Source: Delphinapterus leucas (lineage: Eukaryota > Chordata > Mammalia > Artiodactyla > Monodontidae). From it: 64,000 nt of DNA. How positions within the stretch are numbered: position 1 is the stretch's first letter; the number at the start of each line of letters is the position of its first letter. The notes under the pieces were generated by a model. That model saw only the letters and a list, made by a program, of their open reading frames with translations, was not told the DNA's origin and did not search any database. The position numbers and the translations under genes are program-made. The stretch is from NCBI RefSeq assembly GCF_002288925.2, contig NW_022098001.1, positions 10,566,582 to 10,630,581 of the forward strand. Direction: 5' to 3'. Below, one piece after another: positions 59,506 to 64,000 of this stretch.

Positions 59506-59708
59506 GGGCTTCCCTGGTGGCGCAGTGGTTGAGAGTCCGCCTGCCGATGCAGGGGACACTGGTTCGCGCCCCGGTCCGGGAAGATCCCACATGCCGCGGA
59601 GCGGCTGGGCCTGTGAGCCGTGGCCGCTGAGCCTGCGTGTCCGGAGCCTGTGCTCCGCAGCGGGAGAGGCCACAACAGTGAGAGGCCCGCGTACCGCAGA
59701 AAAAAAAA
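59506..59708 (+). mobile_element. CHR SINE, sense, 14-bp perfect target-site duplication
   Basis: aaagctaagatata flanks it at 59492-59505 and 59709-59722. The body keeps 'gccgcggagcggctgggcct', 'gtggccgctgagcctgcg' and 'gcccgcgtaccgc'. The short A-tail and intact duplication suggest a young copy. It lies about 400 bp before exon 3. Confidence 0.97.
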
Positions 59709-59786
59709 AAAGCTAAGATATAATTCACTTTTTTAATTTGTTTACTTTGATTTGTCACCATTAAGTAGTATTTTAAATTAGAAAAC

Positions 59787-60016
59787 ACTACATGGATACT
59801 ATATATAAAATAGATAACTAATAAGGACCTGCTGTATAGCACGGGGAACTCTACTCAGTACTCTGTAATGGCCTATATGGGAAAAGAATCTAAAAAAGAG
59901 TGTATGTATGTATATATATAACTGATTCACTTTGCTGTACACCTGAAACTAATACAACATTGTAAATCAACTATAGTCCAATAAAAATTTAAGAAAAATA
60001 AAATAAAGACTACATG
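59787..60016 (+). mobile_element. Sense L1 3' end just upstream of STK3 exon 3
   Basis: 'ggacctgctgtatagcacgg', 'actctgtaatggcctatatg', 'gtacacctgaaactaataca' and 'ctatagtccaataaaaattt' form a 5'-truncated L1 3'UTR. The 8-base repeat actacatg at 59787-59794 and 60009-60016 is a possible short target-site duplication. AATAAA hexamers occur at 59980 and 60002. The same subfamily as the 17.4-kb L1. Confidence 0.9.
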
Positions 60017-60100
60017 TAAAAACTCATAATAGACCATTTTTCTCTAATAGTTATGATGTTTGAAAGGGGAAAAATAAAGAAATGTCTTGGTTTCTTTTAG

Positions 60101-60229
60101 GTCTTACGGAAGTGTGTTTAAAGCAATACATAAGGAATCTGGTCAAGTTGTGGCAATTAAACAAGTACCTGTTGAGTCAGATCTTCAGGAAATAATCAAA
60201 GAAATTTCCATAATGCAGCAATGTGACAG
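60101..60229 (+). CDS. STK3: STK3 (MST2) coding exon 3: glycine loop, VAIK lysine, helix C
   Basis: This 129-base exon follows 'tttcttttag' and ends at donor 'gtatgt'. Its first base completes the glycine codon split from exon 2; 42 codons follow, then 'AG' of a serine codon finished in exon 4. It completes the glycine-rich loop GEGSYGSV. It also encodes the ATP-binding lysine of VAIK (K56 in MST2 numbering) and the helix-C glutamate in IIKEISIM (E70), the salt-bridge pair of an active kinase. SVF, HKES and GQVV are the STK3 versions; I recall SVY, HKET and GQIV for STK4. No stop or frameshift is present. Exon 4, which should begin with the rest of the CDSPYVV stretch, is not found before the window end. 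Confidence 0.96.
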
Positions 60230-60599
60230 GTATGTAGAGATTTTATTTCTTTACCTTCATTTTGATAAGTTTTGCTAATAATGTATAATAAAATGTGTTC
60301 TTTGGTCATTTGTTTAGTTTTCTCTTCTGCCTTCCCATCGGAAGGGAGACTAATGTTTCAAGGAAGATGAGAATAGCTTTGTAGGGTTGTCTTTAGGACT
60401 TTCAGCTCTAAAGCACAAATGATATTATAAAGCAAATGTGGTGAAAGAAAATACTCAAGCCCTTTTTTCATTTTCAGGGAAAATTTATGGGTGAGAATTA
60501 GTTTTTGATATTAAGGAAAAGTCATTTAACCATCCTTTTGATTTAATTGTTTTTACTAATTAAAAGCAGTCATGTCTTATGTAACTCTAATTTATTTAA

Positions 60600-61010
60600 C
60601 AGACATTTACTGAGCATCCCTAGTGGGCCAGGTACTGTGCCAGGATCTAGGAATATCAAGGGAACTAAGACATTGTTTTTCTTCTTGAGGGGCTGGTAAT
60701 CTAGTTGGGAAGACAGATACTTAAGCAAATATAGCTGTAGTCAGCACAGTCATTATACTGACTGGTACATGAGGAGATCTGAGAACAAGAGGCAGGGCAC
60801 CTACCTCAGCCAGGAGTCAGGAAGTCTGGAATGCAGAGGAAGAGTAAATTTGGTGAGGAAATAGAGGGATGAGAGACTGTAAAGAGAATTAAAGGTAGAA
60901 AGGTGAAAAACAGCTCACTGTTATGTGCTGTTCTGACAAGGTTTAGAATTACTGCAGTGGAAAGTAAGAGACAGAGTGATATGAAATGAGTTTGGATAGG
61001 TAAATGGAGC
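60600..61010 (-). mobile_element. L2 LINE relic, antisense
   Basis: 'acatttactgagcatcccta', 'gggccaggtactgtgccagg', 'ctagttgggaagacagatac' and 'tcaggaagtctggaatgcag' are the complement of the L2 3' part. Weak after 60900. Confidence 0.6.
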
Positions 61011-61959
61011 TGATAATGAAGTATCTTATATACCCTAGTAAGTAGCCTGGCCTTTATAAGGGATGCAGAGTGTATAAATTAGGACTGTGTTAGGCCTGTA
61101 GTTATTTAATCAAAGAGGGATTTATTATTCTCCCTTTATAAAAGGTCTAGAGATAGGCTTAATATAGCAGCAACGAAGTAACAACTGTGATAGGCTTTTT
61201 CTTACACTGTGCCATCCTTAGCATGTGGTCTTTGTTCTCATGCTTATTATCTCATGGTTGCAAGAGAGTTGCTCCAGCTCCAGCATTTTGTCTACATTCC
61301 AGACAGGAGGAAGAAGAGAAGAAGTGGGAAAGGGCTTTCCCAGAAACCCTCAGTTTATATTTTATTCATCAGAATTGAGTCACACGGTGACTTAGAGCTG
61401 GCAAACGTAGGGGAGCCTGGACACATTGTCATCCCTAATCAAATCAGGGCCCTGTTAGTAAGAGATCTATGGAAAACTTCCTTTTCCAACAGTATGTAAG
61501 ATACATATACTGTAAGCTCTTTGGCTAATGAAGCGACTGAATTGTCCTAGAGGAACTTTGTTGCTTGGGTCTGTTCAGTTTTGCTGTTCTTTATTGTGGT
61601 GCTGTATATTTAGATTATATTACATATTTTCCATGAAGGCTATATAACTGGAAATTCAAGTGGTTATAGAAGAAATAATACATTCCTCAGCTCCCAGGTC
61701 AAAATATATAATTGCAGAGTTTTTCCAGACCTCTGTTAATTTGGTAGCTTGATAAGAATGTGGTTCCCATAGTTTGATGTAGATAAGGAAAGATTGAGCA
61801 TAGTGTAGTGCTGGGCTCTTCAGGTGCTTAATATTTGCATGTTGCTATTATTATTTTATTATAATGGTTAAAAATAGTTCAGGTACTAATGTTGTGCTTT
61901 AGAGGTTTTAATTGAGTGTGTTCTAGGAAGGGCACAGTGTCTCAGATACTACCCATTAT
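61011..61959. other. Intron 3 sequence, no gene seen
   Basis: Unique-looking sequence. Overlapping frames at 61187-61499 carry no recognisable domain or splice context. Confidence 0.45.
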
Positions 61960-62710
61960 ACATCTCCTAACCTTTGTGCATCTTGGTACCCATCAGTTCT
62001 TCCTCAGATTTCTGCAACAGCTTCCTGTGTGTTCACTTTGTCTTTCATTTTTGCCTACTCCAACCCATTTTTTTCCCTGAAGCTAGAGTGTTCTTTCTAA
62101 AATGCAAACCTGATCAAGCCATTCTCTGTTTAAAACCCTTAAGTGGCTCCCCATTGCTTAGCTAGATCCTGTCTCCTAAGGATGGCATTCAAGGGCCTTC
62201 ATGATCTGGCCAGTGCTTATGCTTCCAGGCGTCTCTCTTACCTGAGTTTCTCTTTTAAGCACCTGTTTATTTGTATTCTCTGTCACCTGACTCTTAAATT
62301 CTTTGAGTTTGGGATTATGACTTACTAAGTGCCCTTGGATCCTGCAACATAGTGTCTACTCAAGTATTGACAGGTATTACTAATTCCTGCCTGGATGACT
62401 CAACTGGAATATCCAGAAGCAACTTTACATTTAACATTCTAAAACCAAATTTTTAATTGTTGCAGACAAGCCTTTCAAATTCCTGTTTTGTTAATAGCAT
62501 CATCATGTACTTAGTCTTTCAACAACAAAACTGAGAATTCATCTGTTTCTTTTTCTTATACCTCTGATGACACTAATTCTTGTAGAGTCTACTTCTGAAA
62601 TGTCTTCACTATCTTTATCCTTTCTTCACTCCTTGAGAGAAGGAATCATATTTCTTAGCATACATCACAATGCCTAGCACTGTACTTTTTGTTAAACGAA
62701 TGTGAATAAA
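61960..62710 (+). mobile_element. L2 LINE relic, sense, to 3' end
   Basis: 'aacctgatcaagccattctc', 'taagtggctccccattgctt' and 'ccttcatgatctggccagtg' are the L2 text near the ORF end. 'cttgagagaaggaatcatat' and 'aatgcctagcactgtacttt' then 'gaatgtgaataaatatgg' mark the 3' terminus. Confidence 0.75.
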
Positions 62711-63424
62711 TATGGTATGGATAAGGAGTATGTGAAAGAGCATTGTCGGTTGAGGGGACCCTAGGGAAATCTGATCGTTGTTCCTGTTATGTACTTGAAA
62801 CTACTAAGGGGAAAGAAAAGTAGTGAATTAAAGGGGTAGAAAACGTGAATAAATTCTAGAAATTTTGTACCACTTTGTAGCAGAATGCCTTGTACATAGT
62901 AAGTGATTCTCAAATATTGAATGAAATGGTAAAACAAATATTGATAAAAAAATGGAACCTGTCTTCTAGATTTCACTTTTATATTCATACTGAACTTAGG
63001 AAATAGTGAAGGATCAAAAAACAAAATTGGTTGGTTAAAAGATCCTCAAAGTGCTAAAAGATAAGGTAAGTGAAAAACTGGGAAATGGCAGGAACAAGCA
63101 TTACATTTTTAGCTACTACTTACTTGTGTCAATGCAGATGTGTTAATGAGAACTGGCATAAAAATGATTTGGAAGAGAACAGTACAAATTGAAAAATTCC
63201 CACGTAAAACAGTGGAATTTTGGTTAGAGAAAATGAAATTTGTATTTCTGAAATTGATAAATTTCTTAAGTCTATGCAGCTGTTTGGGCAATTGGCAAAT
63301 TGTCTTGCTTTCTACACTCTAAAAAGAGACGAGAGGGTGTTTTAATTTCTTTTGTTCATTTTAGTGAGTACTAAATGTGTTCAATACGGCATTTTTGCGT
63401 AAATATTTGAGGGAACCCATCTGC
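62711..63424. other. Intron 3 sequence, no gene seen
   Basis: AT-rich, unassigned. Frames at 62761-63024 (−) and 63140-63322 (+) have no coding support. Confidence 0.45.
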
Positions 63425-63520
63425 ATTGTTTATTGTTGAATCTTCTGTGTCTAGTCCAGTGCTTGGCACAGAGTAGGCATTCAGTAAGTATTTGTTGAAT
63501 GTTTAAATCAGAGAATATTG
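63425..63520 (+). mobile_element. L2 3' end fragment
   Basis: 'tagtccagtgcttggcacag' and 'agtaggcattcagtaagtat', ending 'tttgttgaatg', is the common L2 3' end. Confidence 0.75.
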
Positions 63521-63552
63521 GTTGTAGACTAGACTTCTGTAGGTGTACTTTA

Positions 63553-63695
63553 TTTTTTTAAAATTTTTTAATTAATTTTTTATTTTTTGGCCGCACCCTG
63601 CGGCATGTGGGATCTTCCCTGACCAGGGACCGAACCCGTGCCCCCTGCAGTGGACGCATGGACTGTTAACCACTGGACCACCAGGGAAGTCCCAA
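63553..63695 (-). mobile_element. Short CHR/Bov-tA-like SINE, antisense, 16-bp perfect target-site duplication
   Basis: ctgtaggtgtacttta flanks it at 63537-63552 and 63696-63711. Minus strand: 'gggacttccctggtggtcca', 'gtggttaacagtcc', box-B-like 'gggttcggtccctgg', then 'ccgcagggtgcggcc' and an A/T tail. A short-form copy with an intact duplication. Confidence 0.95.
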
Positions 63696-63711
63696 CTGTA
63701 GGTGTACTTTA

Positions 63712-64000
63712 GTTTAGAGTTTTTTGTACTCTGCTCTAAGGAGGTGCTTCTAGGTGTATTTTCCTCCAACAGTGAAGAATTGAGCAGAGTGAGAAACTTA
63801 GCCCTTGCTTTTATCTTTTTTTCTATGTTGGAGCTCATTCTAAAATTTTATTTGAGAAAAGACTTCTGGTGCTAAAGCATAATTAAGAACTATTTTATGG
63901 GTACAGAAAATGAGACGTAGAGATTTTACATGAATTGTCCTAGATCATAGCTAGTTAATGACTAGGATACTGTGAGGACCCACATTTGCTGACTCCAGGG
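63712..64000. other. Intron 3 sequence, partial MIR possible
   Basis: The final 120 bases ('acagaaaatgagacgtagag', 'gtcctagatcatagctagtt') resemble a MIR core in sense orientation running off the window. Confidence 0.4.

Larger units (their letters stand above)
53406..60100 (+). other. STK3: STK3 intron 2
   Basis: The interval is bounded by donor gtaagt after exon 2 and acceptor tttcttttag before exon 3, with phase conserved (a glycine codon is split). The 6.7-kb intron holds old sense L1 relics, two CHR SINEs, a MIR, CA/TG microsatellites and a sense L1 3' end lying just upstream of exon 3. Confidence 0.93.
60230..64000 (+). other. STK3: STK3 intron 3 (5' part)
   Basis: The intron begins at the exon 3 donor 'gtatgt' and runs off the window. 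It contains L2 relics, one CHR SINE near 63.6 kb and unique AT-rich sequence. No further STK3 exon is visible. Confidence 0.9.

Noticed and set aside
53325..60229. Processed pseudogene of STK4 or STK3
   Set aside because: The two coding pieces are separated by a 6.7-kb intron with correct splice sites, have intact frame and carry STK3-specific residues.
1..64000. CRISPR array, bacterial operon or phage
   Set aside because: Repeats are dispersed SINE/LINE copies with A-tails and target-site duplications; the genes have introns; no prokaryotic coding density.

Overview
The window is nuclear DNA from a mammal, most likely a cetacean. It carries many tRNA-derived SINEs of the cetartiodactyl CHR type, which begin with a 'gggcttccctggtggcgcagtgg'-like head and end in a 'gcccgcgtaccgc' + A-tail. 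It also carries cetartiodactyl-type L1 elements and mammal-wide MIR, L2, MaLR and Tigger relics. I saw no ruminant BovB LINE. Species cannot be fixed from this window.

The only host gene I can support is STK3 (MST2, a Hippo-pathway kinase) on the + strand. Two coding exons are visible. Exon 2 (53325-53405) encodes the linker and the start of the kinase domain. Exon 3 (60101-60229) encodes the glycine-rich loop, the VAIK lysine and the helix-C glutamate. Both have AG/GT splice sites and matching phases. Together they are 210 coding bases in 64 kb; everything else reads as intron: the 3' part of intron 1 (1-53324), all of intron 2 (53406-60100) and the start of intron 3 (60230-64000). Exon 1 and exon 4 were not found.

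Layout. 1-7 kb: L1 3' ends, two CHR SINEs and an old L2. 7.0-9.1 kb: a sense 5'-truncated L1 with a 13-bp target-site duplication. 9.1-14 kb: mostly unique intron, with a diverged local duplication, an AT-rich tandem array and a MIR. 14.2-18.7 kb: two sense L1s, each carrying a nested SINE. 19.7-32.7 kb: mostly antisense L1 relics, broken by SINEs and a MaLR LTR. 32.9-40.2 kb: an essentially full-length antisense L1 with its GC-rich 5'UTR, set inside an older L1. 42.8-50.6 kb: a Tigger end, a long antisense L1 holding an assembly gap of exactly 100 N, and a nearly complete Tigger1 transposon. 51-64 kb: L2, MIR and old L1 relics, three more CHR SINEs, and the two STK3 exons.

The repeat ORFs are decayed by frameshifts, stops and lost catalytic residues. 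I found no undescribed gene system. The points most worth checking are the duplicated sequence flanking the N gap, the full-length L1 whose antisense-promoter side faces STK3 exon 2, a sense L1 3' end with polyadenylation hexamers about 100 bp before exon 3, a diverged local duplication I cannot assign to a family, and a candidate non-autonomous DNA transposon.
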